Below are positions 1-9,274 of a stretch of 64,000 nucleotides of DNA, piece after piece. A model generated the notes under the pieces. The model was not told where the DNA came from, ran no database searches, and saw nothing but the letters and a program-made list of their open reading frames with translations. This DNA comes from Psychrobacter sp. DAB_AL43B (GTDB taxonomy: Bacteria > Pseudomonadota > Gammaproteobacteria > Pseudomonadales > Moraxellaceae): NCBI RefSeq assembly GCF_900168255.1, contig NZ_LT799838.1, positions 2,542,001 through 2,606,000 on the forward strand, written 5' to 3'. A program made the translations under genes and the position numbers. Each line of letters opens with the position of its first letter. Within the stretch, counting starts at the first letter, position 1.

Positions 1-399
1 ACGGCGATCTGGCTGACGCGCGGCATTATCGCCAGTATTAACATGCTCTGAATTTACCACTCTCTCTTGATTTACAATGCTCTCTTGAAAGGTATCAGTG
101 CCTTTATTGGTAGTGGTGTGATTTTCAATATCATCATCAGTAGACATCACGTTATAATTATTGTGATGAATGTCTTCATGCGTATGTTTACCATGGTCTA
201 CATCATCACTGACATATCTTGTGCCAATCACTGTTTCTTGAAACGTCTCTGTACCTTTAGGTATATCGTCATGATCTGCAATATTGTTGGCAATCGTATC
301 ATGACTGCTAGCAGGAGTATCGTCATTATCAATGCCAGTACCATCAATACGAGATTTAGTTAATTGAGGATCTTTGGTTTGCATATCTTTGTTTTGCAT
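1..399 (-). CDS. Hydrophilic repeat-containing protein, partial (C-terminus outside window)
   Basis: This reading frame stays open from an ATG at 397-399 down to base 1, giving 133 codons with no stop, so the C-terminus lies outside the window. An AAGGA ribosome site sits about 7 bases before the ATG. The product is almost free of hydrophobic stretches, rich in Asp, His, Asn and Thr, and has no signal peptide or membrane segment. It has an internal imperfect duplication: KGTETFQETVI near residue 47 recurs as KGTDTFQESIV near residue 101. I do not recognise the family. It is the first of three consecutive small hydrophilic genes on this strand, each with its own ribosome site, which suggests a shared role such as stress protection; that is inference. 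The frame is well supported, the function is unknown. Confidence 0.6.
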   Translation of the reverse strand, partial: MQNKDMQTKDPQLTKSRIDGTGIDNDDTPASSHDTIANNIADHDDIPKGTETFQETVIGTRYVSDDVDHGKHTHEDIHHNNYNVMSTDDDIENHTTTNKGTDTFQESIVNQERVVNSEHVNTGDNAARQPDRR

Positions 400-514
400 A
401 GTGATATCCTTATTTTTTTAACTTGTTATTTTTTTAACTTATCTTTCTTGTTTTTTTGTTAGCCATCAGATGGCTATCGACTATCTAAGATAGAACGTTC
501 ACTCATATTGAAAG

Positions 515-796
515 CTATTCATTACCTTTTTGGCTGAGGTCATAAGCATTCAGATCGCCGACATTTTTGCCGCCATCGGGTAAATTCTCTTCCTTGCGCG
601 GATCAGAGTAAATTTCATCGGTTTCCTGCGATTCTTGCTGCGGTCCATCGATTTCTGGATCGTGCTTGCGTCCCTCATAACTGTCTCTGGTATTATCCGG
701 CTCTAATGCTGCTGGATCATCAATAAATACGGGTTCTTCATTATTTGGATGGGTATTGTTTGGGTGGGTATTGTTTGGATGAGTATTATTTGACAT
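515..796 (-). CDS. Small acidic hydrophilic protein with NNTHP repeats
   Basis: A 93-residue product with a GAGGAAAAGG ribosome site just before the ATG. The N-terminus consists of three and a half copies of a five-residue Asn-Thr-His-Pro-Asn unit; the rest is rich in Asp, Glu, Asn and Pro (for example FIDDPAALEPDNTRDSYEG). There is no signal peptide, membrane segment or cysteine, and the composition predicts intrinsic disorder. It resembles the small hydrophilic stress proteins common in Acinetobacter and Psychrobacter, but I cannot name a family. It sits between two other hydrophilic genes on the same strand. The repeat unit is 15 bp at DNA level, so the N-terminal length may vary between strains. 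Confidence 0.6.
   Translation of the reverse strand: MSNNTHPNNTHPNNTHPNNEEPVFIDDPAALEPDNTRDSYEGRKHDPEIDGPQQESQETDEIYSDPRKEENLPDGGKNVGDLNAYDLSQKGNE
740..784 (-). repeat. 15-bp tandem repeat (3 copies plus partial)
   Basis: Three near-identical 15-base units (740-754, 755-769, 770-784), differing at one to three positions, followed by a partial fourth copy. They encode the NTHPN repeats at the N-terminus of the 93-residue hydrophilic protein. The period is a multiple of three, so gain or loss of copies keeps the frame. Confidence 0.8.
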
Positions 797-880
797 GGCC
801 TTTTCCTCACGTTTGGTAGTCTTGTATTTATTTAAATAGTAAGTAACTCAAATGATTATGGCCGTTAGCCAAAACAATTA

Positions 881-1051
881 CTATTTATCTGTACGCAAGT
901 CATCATCAATAAAAGAAGTTTGTTCTGCTTCGCTCAATTTTGCTGGCGCATCGACTTGTTTTTTATTTTCTAAGTTTTTCTCAATTTGCTGACTATCCGC
1001 TTGCTCTGCTGCTTTTTTAATATCTGAGGTATCGTTGTTAGTATTACTCAT
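881..1051 (-). CDS. Small charged hydrophilic protein, 56 aa
   Basis: A short gene with ATG at 1049-1051 and stop at 881-883, preceded by an AGGAACG ribosome site. The product begins MSNTNNDTSDIKKAAEQADS and is made almost wholly of Lys, Glu, Gln, Asp, Asn and Ala. A likely amphipathic or coiled helix in the middle (KKAAEQADSQQIEKNLENKK) is followed by an acidic tail ending IDDDLRTDK. It has no membrane segment, signal peptide or cysteine. It shares the MSN start and composition of the neighbouring 93-residue protein, which supports a common class of small hydrophilic proteins. No family is recognised. Confidence 0.55.
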   Translation of the reverse strand: MSNTNNDTSDIKKAAEQADSQQIEKNLENKKQVDAPAKLSEAEQTSFIDDDLRTDK

Positions 1052-1280
1052 GATGACGTTCCTGTTTTTATCGTTTATTAATGGTTGCTTAGTACTTATA
1101 TGTTCAGTGGTTATCAGCCGTCCCTAACTTATTGAGCTTATATTTACCCAACAACGATAAGACTGACTTTGATTATAAGTAGAAGTTTCGGTATCTCACC
1201 AGTGTACTGCGGTATCAATATGTGAATAAGTGTGAGGTTACAAGCCGGTTTGTAACTTATTGGCTGCATTTATCAGCATA

Positions 1281-1320
1281 AAAAAACCAAGCGTAGAGTG
1301 ACATCTACGCTTGGCTTTTA
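1281..1320 (-). terminator. Intrinsic terminator of ppk1
   Basis: A perfect 11-bp stem (1287-1297 with 1304-1314) and a 6-base loop. On the minus strand it is followed directly by a run of Ts (1286-1281). It lies about 65 bases beyond the ppk1 stop. The plus-strand side has a weaker T tract, so it may work in both directions. Confidence 0.85.
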
Positions 1321-1379
1321 TTTTAACTGGACATTTTGATGCGATTAATAGGTCTCTGAGAGAGTATTAACCAAGTTAA

Positions 1380-3644
1380 CTAGACAGGCTCACCCACTCC
1401 ATTAATCATTTTTAACAAATGCTCCTGGGCAATATGTGGCAGCTCACCTGCTGCTGGCGCATTCTGTTTCCAAACACCATCACCGCTGAGCGTCCACGCT
1501 TGCGTGTTGTCTTGAAGATAATTTAATAAGCCATCTTGATAAATCTGCTTAGACAGTTTTTTATCTTCAATCGGAAACGCAACCTCTACGCGATGGAATA
1601 AGTTACGGTCCATCCAGTCGGCACTGCCGCAATACAGACGCTCATCACCATCATTATGAAAATAGTAAATGCGGGTGTGCTCCAAAAAGCGACCGATGAC
1701 CGAGCGCACCGTGATGTTTTCAGACAGACCTTTTACTTGCGGACGTAGACAGCACATCGAGCGTAAAATCAGCTCGATTTTGACCCCCGCTTGTGAGGCG
1801 TCATATAGCTTATCAATCAAACGACGTTCGGTTAAAGCGTTCACTTTTATAATAATATGGGCGCGCTTGCCAGCTTTGGCATAAGCAATTTCATCATCAA
1901 TAAAGCCCATCAATTTATCATGCAAAGTAAATGGCGCATGTAAGAGCTTTTTGAGGTTAGCAGGTTTACCCATACCGGTAAGCTCATTAAAAATCTTATG
2001 AACGTCTTCAGAGATATCAGGGTCAGCACTGAATAACCCATAGTCAGTATAAACTTTGGCATTGGCTGCATGATAATTACCGGTACCTAGATGTACGTAA
2101 CGGCGGATTTTATCATTCTCACGACGCACGATGAGCATGAGCTTGGCATGGGTCTTATAACCGACAATACCGTATACCACGACCGCGCCTGCTTCTTGCA
2201 GATAATTGGCCACTGCGATGTTTGAAGCCTCATCAAAGCGCGCACGTAACTCGATGACGGCAGTGACTTCTTTGCCATTCCGAGCGGCAGCTGCAAGCGC
2301 TTGAACAATCTCTGAATTGGTCCCTGAGCGATATAGTGTTTGCTTGATAGCCAAAACTTTTGGGTCGTTGGCAGCTTGCCATAGTAGATTTACTACTGGT
2401 GAAAAGGCATGAAAAGGATGATGAACTAAAACATCGCCTTTACGCATAGCGGCGAACATACTGGTGGTTTTATCAAGCTTATCAAAATCACGGCGAAAGG
2501 GCTTAGGAACGATATGAGTAAACGGCTTATAGCGCAGCGCTGGAATATTAAAATCAAATAGCAGTCGCGTTAAGTTCACGGGTCCATTAACACGGTAGAG
2601 CTGGTTATCATGTAGATCAAACTCATCGAGTAGATAATCACTAATAGGCGTCGGACATTCTGTAGTGACCTCAAGGCGTACCTTGTCACCAAAGCGGCGG
2701 TTTTCAAGCTCGCCTTCCAGTGCCTTGGCGATATCTTCAACATCATCTGCCAAGTCTAAATCAGCATTACGTGTGAGCCTAAATTGATGACAACCGGTAA
2801 CGTTGACTCCCGGAAACAGCTCACCAACGTGCTCATGAATCACTGCTGACAGCATAATATGATGCTCTTTGCCACCTGTCAGCTCATCAGGTAGGCGAAT
2901 CACACGCGGCAAACTACGCGGTGCAGGGACAATAGCCAGATTGATATCACGACCAAAGGCATCTTTACCGTCTAAAGTGGCGATAAAGTTTAAGCTTTTA
3001 TTCACCAGACGCGGAAAGGGATGCGCCGGATCGATGCTAATTGGGGTCAATACTGGGGATACTTGCTCAATAAAATAACGCTTCATCCATGCTGATTGCT
3101 CGGCATTAAGCTCATCACGTTTTAAATAACGAATGTCTTCAAGCGCCAGCGCTGGCAAAATATCTTCATTCAAAATACGGTATTGCTCATCGATGGCATC
3201 ATGGGTCACCGCTGATATTTCATTAAGGATTTCACTGGGGCGCATACCGTGAACACTGGTCGATACATCACCTAGATTTAGTTTTTGCATAATACCTGCA
3301 ACGCGAATCTCAAAAAACTCATCTAAATTCGATGAAAAAATCATCAAAAAGAATAGACGTTCAAGTAAAGGATGGCGAGGATCTGCCGCTTGTGCTAAAA
3401 CGCGCAGATGAAACTGCAATAAAGACAAGTCGCGATTGATATAACTGCTAGGTGAATAGCTACCATCCTCCGAGCGTTGCCACTCAACCTCAGTTAAGTT
3501 AGGGCTACTATCGATAAGAAGATTGTTTATTTTCACAGCATTATTTGTGCCGCTCTCTGTATTGATATCATGGACGTCATGATTGGCCTCAATAATGTCA
3601 TCAATCTTATGACTCGTATTGTGCTTACTATTCATCTCTGCCAC
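1380..3644 (-). CDS. ppk1: Polyphosphate kinase 1
   Basis: PPK1 reversibly polymerises the gamma-phosphate of ATP into polyphosphate. The protein is 754 residues. The N-terminal domain opens with [19 protein letters not shown] (68-86) and the [14 protein letters not shown] stretch (104-117). The two conserved catalytic histidines are His499 in KTHAKLML and His518 in HLGTGNYH. The start is a GTG: AAGGAG lies 7 bases upstream, whereas the next in-frame ATG (3635) is too far from it. The first 60 or so residues are a low-complexity Asn/Asp/Ser-rich extension not typical of the roughly 690-residue E. coli enzyme. No ppx exopolyphosphatase gene is adjacent. A strong terminator follows, so it appears to be transcribed alone. 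Confidence 0.95.
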   Translation of the reverse strand: MAEMNSKHNTSHKIDDIIEANHDVHDINTESGTNNAVKINNLLIDSSPNLTEVEWQRSEDGSYSPSSYINRDLSLLQFHLRVLAQAADPRHPLLERLFFLMIFSSNLDEFFEIRVAGIMQKLNLGDVSTSVHGMRPSEILNEISAVTHDAIDEQYRILNEDILPALALEDIRYLKRDELNAEQSAWMKRYFIEQVSPVLTPISIDPAHPFPRLVNKSLNFIATLDGKDAFGRDINLAIVPAPRSLPRVIRLPDELTGGKEHHIMLSAVIHEHVGELFPGVNVTGCHQFRLTRNADLDLADDVEDIAKALEGELENRRFGDKVRLEVTTECPTPISDYLLDEFDLHDNQLYRVNGPVNLTRLLFDFNIPALRYKPFTHIVPKPFRRDFDKLDKTTSMFAAMRKGDVLVHHPFHAFSPVVNLLWQAANDPKVLAIKQTLYRSGTNSEIVQALAAAARNGKEVTAVIELRARFDEASNIAVANYLQEAGAVVVYGIVGYKTHAKLMLIVRRENDKIRRYVHLGTGNYHAANAKVYTDYGLFSADPDISEDVHKIFNELTGMGKPANLKKLLHAPFTLHDKLMGFIDDEIAYAKAGKRAHIIIKVNALTERRLIDKLYDASQAGVKIELILRSMCCLRPQVKGLSENITVRSVIGRFLEHTRIYYFHNDGDERLYCGSADWMDRNLFHRVEVAFPIEDKKLSKQIYQDGLLNYLQDNTQAWTLSGDGVWKQNAPAAGELPHIAQEHLLKMINGVGEPV

Positions 3645-3794
3645 GTTATTACTCCTTTATCATTATCGATATGCCATCATCTTTTATATTTGTCTTTATA
3701 CTAAACGTCTCTTCTAACTTATCATTGTTATTTTTTATAAAATTGACTGCTACACCTCAAACCTACTGCCATTTGATTGCGTTCAATTAGCACT

Positions 3795-4481
3795 CTAAGC
3801 AGATTGTGGCAATACGGCATTTTTCATACGTTTTTTAATGATACGTTGTTTATTACGCAGGCGTTTGTCGCCTTGATTGTCTTCATAATATTTTGGATTG
3901 GTCAGCATTGCGATCAGTAAGGCTGATTCATCACGGTTCAGGTTGGCAGCTGATTTATCAAAATAATGCTGGGCTGCTGCCTCGACACCATAAACACCAT
4001 TACCAAACTCCGCCACATTTAAATAAGCGGTTAAGATACGCTGCTTATCCCACAAGGTTTCAATCATCAATGTGATAATAGCCTCTTCGGCTTTACGTGT
4101 ATAAGAGCGATGCGAGGTTAAAAACAGGTTTTTAGCCAATTGTTGGGTGATGGTTGAGCCACCTGCTGACATTTTACCAGTCGCTTCATTTTTCTTTTGT
4201 GCCGCTTTAATGCCCTTAAAATCAAAACCATCATGTTGGCTAAACGTTGAGTCTTCACTCACAATCGCCGCTTGCTTGGCAGACTTGGCAATCTGATCAT
4301 ATTCAACCCAAGTTTGGGTAACATCACCACCCGTCAAACGATGGGTCAGCATAAACATACTGTTATTAATCGGCTGGGTTTTCCAAATTAACAGTAGTCC
4401 GGCGACTAACACATGGAATGCGACGACCAATACCATAAAGGCCAAAATCAGTCGTTTGATAAATTTGCCAAAACTTGCCAT
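3795..4481 (-). CDS. mtgA: Monofunctional peptidoglycan glycosyltransferase
   Basis: MtgA polymerises lipid II into glycan strands at the outer face of the inner membrane. The 228-residue protein has one N-terminal membrane anchor (about 10-33) and a GT51 domain. The catalytic Glu76 lies in the IVSEDSTF motif. GGSTITQQLAKNLF (107-120), the RKAEEAIITLMIE block and ILTAYLNVAEFGNGVYGVEAAA are all intact. There is no transpeptidase domain, which separates it from class A penicillin-binding proteins. Length matches the family. It follows ppk1 on the same strand after about 150 bases and is divergent from the glutaredoxin-like gene. Its ribosome site is weak. Confidence 0.95.
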   Translation of the reverse strand: MASFGKFIKRLILAFMVLVVAFHVLVAGLLLIWKTQPINNSMFMLTHRLTGGDVTQTWVEYDQIAKSAKQAAIVSEDSTFSQHDGFDFKGIKAAQKKNEATGKMSAGGSTITQQLAKNLFLTSHRSYTRKAEEAIITLMIETLWDKQRILTAYLNVAEFGNGVYGVEAAAQHYFDKSAANLNRDESALLIAMLTNPKYYEDNQGDKRLRNKQRIIKKRMKNAVLPQSA

Positions 4482-4750
4482 GCGTGATATCCAAGTGATC
4501 GAAAAGATAATAAGATGAAGTAAGGAGCTGTCAGTAAAAAGCTGTCAGACAGTAGTTATGAACCGATAGCTATAAATCGATGATTATGAATCAGCAATGA
4601 TAAATAGCAGCTCATCTTACCTAATCTCACAATCGCTGTCATTATTTACCCCACTTCTTTATCATGTCATAAAGGTTGAGCGATATTGACGTTTTTGATT
4701 GAAGTCTGAAAACAGGCACTTTGCAACAAGTATTAAATAAGAGAATCAAT

Positions 4751-5059
4751 ATGCAGGATGATAATAATATAACAGCATTACGGGCACGTATGATTGAAGC
4801 ACAGCCCCAACTCGGCACTGCTATAAATCTTGATAAATGGTGGTTACTTGGGACTTCTGGCTGTCACTTATGTGACATCGCTGAGCAACTTATCATACAG
4901 TTTCAAGCGGTACAGCCTATTATTTATCAACATGTCGATATCGCCGATTTTGATGAGCTTCTCATGATGGAATTTGCCACTACTATCCCCGTGATACTGA
5001 CGCCATCCAAACGTTTAAATTATCCATTTTCCGTTCTAGATTTGCAGCGTTTATTGTAA
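4751..5059 (+). CDS. Glutaredoxin-like (DUF836 family) protein
   Basis: A 102-residue protein with a short N-terminal helix followed by a thioredoxin-like fold: WWLLGTSGCHLCDIAEQL carries a CxxC pair (Cys38-Cys41), and a later TIPVIL segment supplies the cis-proline typical of the fold. This is the pattern of the glutaredoxin-like DUF836 group, small cytoplasmic redox proteins of mostly unknown partner. I chose the ATG at 4751, with AAGAGA upstream, over the in-frame TTG at 4721. It is divergent from mtgA and separated from glcD by a promoter, so context gives no functional clue. Confidence 0.8.
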   Translation: MQDDNNITALRARMIEAQPQLGTAINLDKWWLLGTSGCHLCDIAEQLIIQFQAVQPIIYQHVDIADFDELLMMEFATTIPVILTPSKRLNYPFSVLDLQRLL

Positions 5060-5185
5060 CCCTACCAACGACTGCTCGCTTATTTAACACACCTGTGAAA
5101 CAAACTTAATTCCTACTAATTTAAAACATTACATCTCATTTTATTCATTTTTAGCCAATATATTGATAGCTAACCTTTCCTGTTT

Positions 5186-5215
5186 TTGTTATAAGTTTAA
5201 GGTCGTCTGTATAAT
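5186..5215 (+). promoter_or_regulatory. Sigma-70 type promoter for glcDEF
   Basis: A -35 element TTGTTA (5186-5191) and a perfect -10 TATAAT (5210-5215), 18 bases apart, end 44 bases before the glcD start. Recognised by consensus only. Confidence 0.6.
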
Positions 5216-5259
5216 AATGCAGTGAGTATCGACAATTTAGTGAGCAAAGGAATGCCACC

Positions 5260-6738
5260 ATGAATCAGATCCTAAGACCTGACAAAGCTACTCTAGTAGA
5301 GCTGTTTCGCGATTTTATTGAGCCTCAATACGTGATCAATGATGAGGAGACTCAAAAGCCTTTTGAGTGTGATGGCTTATCGGTGTATTGCGATATGCCG
5401 CTCATTACGGTGCTACCAAAAACTGTTGAACAAGTTTGCGAGGTGATGCGAATCTGTTATCGCTATCAAATCCCTGTGGTGGCGCGCGGTGCCGGTACGG
5501 GTTTGTGTGCAGGCGCGATGCCCAACCCTGATGGCGTCTTATTGGTATTGTCCCGATTCAAGCATATCCTTGATATTGACCCGCTTGCCCGTAGCGCGCG
5601 TTTGCAGCCAGGTGTCCGCAACCTTGCTATTAGTGAGGCGGCTAGTCAATATGGCTTGTACTATGGCCCAGACCCCTCCTCACAGATTGCCTGCTCCATC
5701 GGTGGCAACGTCGCCGAAAACTCAGGCGGCGTCCATTGTCTCAAATATGGTCTGACCACTCATAACTTGTTAAAAGTTGAGATGGTCACAGTCGAAGGAG
5801 ATCTCATTACTATTGGTAGTGAAGGTCTTGATAGCAATGGCTTTGACTTGATGGCTTTGATTACCGGCTCTGAGGGTCTACTTGGGGTAATTACTGAAGT
5901 GACGGTCAAGCTGCTACCTAGCCCTGAAAAGGCTCAGGTCATTATGGCCGCTTTTGATAACGTTCAGACCGCAGGAGACGCGGTCGGCGGCGTGATTGCC
6001 AAAGGTATTATTCCAGCTGGACTTGAGATGATGGACAGTCCAGCCATCATAGCCGCCGAAGCGTTTGCTCATGCAGGCTACCCAATTGACGCCCAAGCAT
6101 TGCTGCTGTGTGAGTTAGATGGTAGCGAGGCAGAAGTTCAAGAACAGATTGCAGAGGTTGAGCAGCTATTTATCGAGCTTGGCGCAACCACAACGCGTGT
6201 CTCACAAAGTGAGGCGGAGCGCGCCTTATTGTGGAAAGGTCGAAAATCTGCATTCCCCGCTGTCGGAAGAATATCCCCTGACTACTACTGCATGGATGGC
6301 ACCATTCCGCGTAGCCAACTTGCCCACGTCCTAACAGAAATGCAAAAACTCTCAGAGCAATACGGTCTGCGCGTCGCCAACGTGTTCCATGCTGGGGACG
6401 GCAATTTGCACCCGCTTATCTTATTCGATGCTAATGTCCCAGGAGAGCTTGAGCGCACTGAAGAGTTTGGCAGCCGTATTTTAGAGCTTTGCGTCAAGGT
6501 GGGCGGCTGCATAACTGGTGAGCATGGGGTTGGGGTCGAAAAAATCCGCCAAATGACGATTCAGTTTAACGATCAAGAGTTGACACAATTTCATGCAATC
6601 AAGCACGCCTTTGATCCAATTGGTACGCTAAATCCAGGTAAGGGCATTCCAGTGCTCAAGCGCTGTCAAGAGTACCGTACGCTTGACAGACCACAACACA
6701 ACCATGACTCTCAACCACAGCAAGGAGATCTGGCATGA
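5260..6738 (+). CDS. glcD: Glycolate oxidase subunit GlcD (FAD)
   Basis: GlcD is the larger FAD-binding subunit of glycolate dehydrogenase, which oxidises glycolate to glyoxylate and passes electrons to the respiratory chain. The 492-residue protein has the PCMH-type FAD fold with ARGAGTGLCAGAMP (75-88), the SIGGNVAENSGG loop and a C-terminal FAD-oxidase domain with NVFHAGDGNLHP and GEHGVGVEK. Length fits GlcD of E. coli (499). The ribosome site is AAGGA. Its stop overlaps the glcE start by four bases, and glcF follows, giving the standard glcDEF order. A related D-lactate dehydrogenase is the main alternative, but the glcEF partners argue for glycolate. Confidence 0.93.
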   Translation: MNQILRPDKATLVELFRDFIEPQYVINDEETQKPFECDGLSVYCDMPLITVLPKTVEQVCEVMRICYRYQIPVVARGAGTGLCAGAMPNPDGVLLVLSRFKHILDIDPLARSARLQPGVRNLAISEAASQYGLYYGPDPSSQIACSIGGNVAENSGGVHCLKYGLTTHNLLKVEMVTVEGDLITIGSEGLDSNGFDLMALITGSEGLLGVITEVTVKLLPSPEKAQVIMAAFDNVQTAGDAVGGVIAKGIIPAGLEMMDSPAIIAAEAFAHAGYPIDAQALLLCELDGSEAEVQEQIAEVEQLFIELGATTTRVSQSEAERALLWKGRKSAFPAVGRISPDYYCMDGTIPRSQLAHVLTEMQKLSEQYGLRVANVFHAGDGNLHPLILFDANVPGELERTEEFGSRILELCVKVGGCITGEHGVGVEKIRQMTIQFNDQELTQFHAIKHAFDPIGTLNPGKGIPVLKRCQEYRTLDRPQHNHDSQPQQGDLA

Positions 6739-7793
6739 CAGACATCAGTCAAGAGCTGATTGCGCGGGTAAGACAAGCCAGCCATGACGGCACAGCACTA
6801 CAGATCGTGGGCGGGGGCAGCAAGCAATTTATGGGACGTGAGCCAATAGGCGATCCCATCAGTCTTAGCGAGCACAAAGGCATCATCAGTTATGAGCCGA
6901 TCGAATTGGTACTGACCGCCCGTGCTGGAACCCCAATTAATGAGATTAATAGCGCCTTGGCAGAACACAATCAGTGCTTAGCATTTGAGCCACCGACATT
7001 TAACGGACAAGCAACCTTGGGCGGCACATTGGCCTGCCATTTATCAGGCCCAGCAAGACCTTGGAGCGGCTCAATAAGAGACCATGTTTTAGGTATTCGC
7101 CTGATTAATGGCCGCGCAGAAGAACTGCGCTTCGGCGGTCAGGTGATGAAAAACGTCGCCGGTTATGATGTCTCACGGATGCAAGCAGGCGCTATGGGCA
7201 CTTTGGGTATCATTACTGAAGTCAGTCTAAAAGTCATGCCTCAGCCTGCCACCACTGTCACTATCAAGCAGGAGATGGACGCTGCGACGGCAATTGAGAC
7301 CATGAATCGTCTCTCAGGACAATCCAACCCCTTAACGGGAGCTTGTTGGTTCGACAATCATTTGTATTTGCGCTTGGCAGGCGCACGAAGTGCTGTAGAT
7401 AGTACCGTCAGCCAGTGGCAAGGTGCGGCTTTAGAGGATACAGATGCGTTTTGGTCAACGCTCCGTGAGCAGCAATTGGATTATTTCTTAGACGCGTCCT
7501 CATTGTGGCGGTTTTCTGTCAAAAGTAGCGCGGCGCATATGCTACCAGAGGAAGATTGGCTGTTTGATTGGGGAGGTTCGCAGCGCTGGCTTCGTGGCGA
7601 CTTTACCGTGGAAAAACTAGAAGCGCTCGCCGAGGCCGCAGGTGGTCAGGTCAGCCTTTATCGCGGTGGTGACAGGAGTCAGGAGGTCTTTCATACTCAG
7701 TCTGAGTCGCTCCAAAAGCTCCACCAGCGCCTCAAACATGCCTTTGATCCGAATGGGGTTTTCAATCCCAATCGTTTATACAGCTGGATGTAA
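6735..7793 (+). CDS. glcE: Glycolate oxidase subunit GlcE
   Basis: GlcE is the second FAD-binding subunit of glycolate dehydrogenase. The 352-residue product carries a shortened PCMH fold: LQIVGGGSKQFMGRE at the N-terminus, FEPPTFNGQATLGGTLACH, and GGQVMKNVAGYDVSRMQAGAMGTLGIITEVSLK, all typical of GlcE. The C-terminus ends HAFDPNGVFNPNRLY, the usual end of this flavoprotein family. It overlaps glcD by four bases (ATGA), so translation is likely coupled. An AAGGAG site lies inside the end of glcD. Confidence 0.93.
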   Translation: MTDISQELIARVRQASHDGTALQIVGGGSKQFMGREPIGDPISLSEHKGIISYEPIELVLTARAGTPINEINSALAEHNQCLAFEPPTFNGQATLGGTLACHLSGPARPWSGSIRDHVLGIRLINGRAEELRFGGQVMKNVAGYDVSRMQAGAMGTLGIITEVSLKVMPQPATTVTIKQEMDAATAIETMNRLSGQSNPLTGACWFDNHLYLRLAGARSAVDSTVSQWQGAALEDTDAFWSTLREQQLDYFLDASSLWRFSVKSSAAHMLPEEDWLFDWGGSQRWLRGDFTVEKLEALAEAAGGQVSLYRGGDRSQEVFHTQSESLQKLHQRLKHAFDPNGVFNPNRLYSWM

Positions 7794-7819
7794 ATTGGCT
7801 CGATGACAAGGAAGTCATA

Positions 7820-9028
7820 ATGCGAACTCAAATCAATGTAAAATATCTGGATCACCCAGATATTCAAGAAGCCGACGATATTTTGCGCACTTGCGTTCAC
7901 TGTGGATTTTGTAATGCCACATGTCCGACGTATCAAGAGCTTGGCGATGAGCGTGACGGCCCTCGCGGTCGTATTTATTTACTAAAACAAATGCTTGAAA
8001 CCGGTGATGTCAGCGAAAAATCCCAACTTCATTTAGACCGCTGTTTGACTTGTCGTAGCTGCGAGACCACTTGCCCCTCTGGGGTAAAATATGGTCGCTT
8101 GGCTGAAATCGGCCGCGATATTATGGAAAAACAGGTATCGCGACCTGCTGATCAAAGACTCAAACGCTGGCTTATCAGAAAGATACTGCCCTATCCGCAC
8201 CGATTTGGGTTTCTTTTACGACTCGGACAATTGTTTCGCTCTTTTTTACCACGCGACTTAAAAGCCCAAGTCCCTGTTAAGCAAATCACCCGCCCGCGAC
8301 CCTCGCAGCAACATTCGCGGCAAATGCTGGTGCTAGAGGGCTGCGCTCAACCTTCTGCCACCCCCAATACCAACAATGCCGCTGCCCGAGTACTTGATAA
8401 GCTAGGCATCAGCTTGATTGCTGCGCCAGATGCTGGATGTTGCGGCGCTGTGAGCTACCACATACCAGCCCATGAAAAAGGGCTTATGTTCATGCGGCGC
8501 AACATAGATGCGTGGTGGCCATATATCGAAGCTGGGGCTGAAGCCATTGTTATCAGTGCCTCAGGCTGCGGCTCGATGGTCAAAGAGTACGGCGAAAAAC
8601 TCAAACATGACGACGCTTATGCGGCTAAAGCCAAACGTATTAGTGCGCTGACCCGAGACCTGAGCGAGATTTTAATCAAAGAGAACCTAGAGAAGTTGGT
8701 AGTGAAACAGACGAATCGCAAGACCGCTGTCCACTGCCCATGCTCGCTACAGCACGCTCAGCAGTTGGGCGGTCATGTTGAGCAGATTTTGCAACGCGCT
8801 GGGATTGAGCTCTCTAAAACCCAAAACGGACATTTATGCTGCGGCTCTGCTGGCACCTACTCGCTCCTTCAACCTAAGCTGAGCCAGCAATTACTCACCA
8901 ATAAAATCATCGACCTTACCATCGATAACCCAGATCAGATTGTGACGGCCAACATCGGATGCCAACTGCATTTAGGCAGCCATGCGTCCGTCCCAGTCAA
9001 GCATTGGATCGAATTGTTAGACCCATAA
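7820..9028 (+). CDS. glcF: Glycolate oxidase iron-sulfur subunit GlcF
   Basis: GlcF carries electrons from the flavin subunits to the membrane. Two 4Fe-4S motifs are visible: Cys25-x2-Cys28-x2-Cys31-x3-Cys35 and Cys75-x2-Cys78-x2-Cys81-x3-Cys85. They are followed by two CCG-type domains (GCCGAVSYH and LCCGSAGTYS) that are characteristic of this heterodisulfide-reductase-like family. The 402 residues match the family. It lies 26 bases after glcE with an AAGGAAG site and closes the glcDEF operon. No malate synthase (glcB) or glcC regulator is next to it. Confidence 0.94.
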   Translation: MRTQINVKYLDHPDIQEADDILRTCVHCGFCNATCPTYQELGDERDGPRGRIYLLKQMLETGDVSEKSQLHLDRCLTCRSCETTCPSGVKYGRLAEIGRDIMEKQVSRPADQRLKRWLIRKILPYPHRFGFLLRLGQLFRSFLPRDLKAQVPVKQITRPRPSQQHSRQMLVLEGCAQPSATPNTNNAAARVLDKLGISLIAAPDAGCCGAVSYHIPAHEKGLMFMRRNIDAWWPYIEAGAEAIVISASGCGSMVKEYGEKLKHDDAYAAKAKRISALTRDLSEILIKENLEKLVVKQTNRKTAVHCPCSLQHAQQLGGHVEQILQRAGIELSKTQNGHLCCGSAGTYSLLQPKLSQQLLTNKIIDLTIDNPDQIVTANIGCQLHLGSHASVPVKHWIELLDP

Positions 9029-9274
9029 TAAAACCAACTATAATGAGTTGAATTGATTGTAAAGGACAATCATAATCAGCTCTTAGTCACTGTAACAAAG
9101 AATACAAGGTCTCACCTAAGTTTTGAAATAATTTCTTTATCGCCATTTGAATGACGCCCTCAGTACCAGAAAATTATGGGCTTCTTTTGGCTTAATACCT
9201 ATAAAGAAAAGAGAAATGTCCTTCAATGATATTTCACAGATGACTTCAACTACATATACCAAGGAAGGTTTATT

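Noticed and set aside
67..363. Open frame of 98 codons on the plus strand
   Set aside because: It lies opposite the longer hydrophilic frame on the minus strand, which has a proper ribosome site; the plus-strand product looks like a random shadow.
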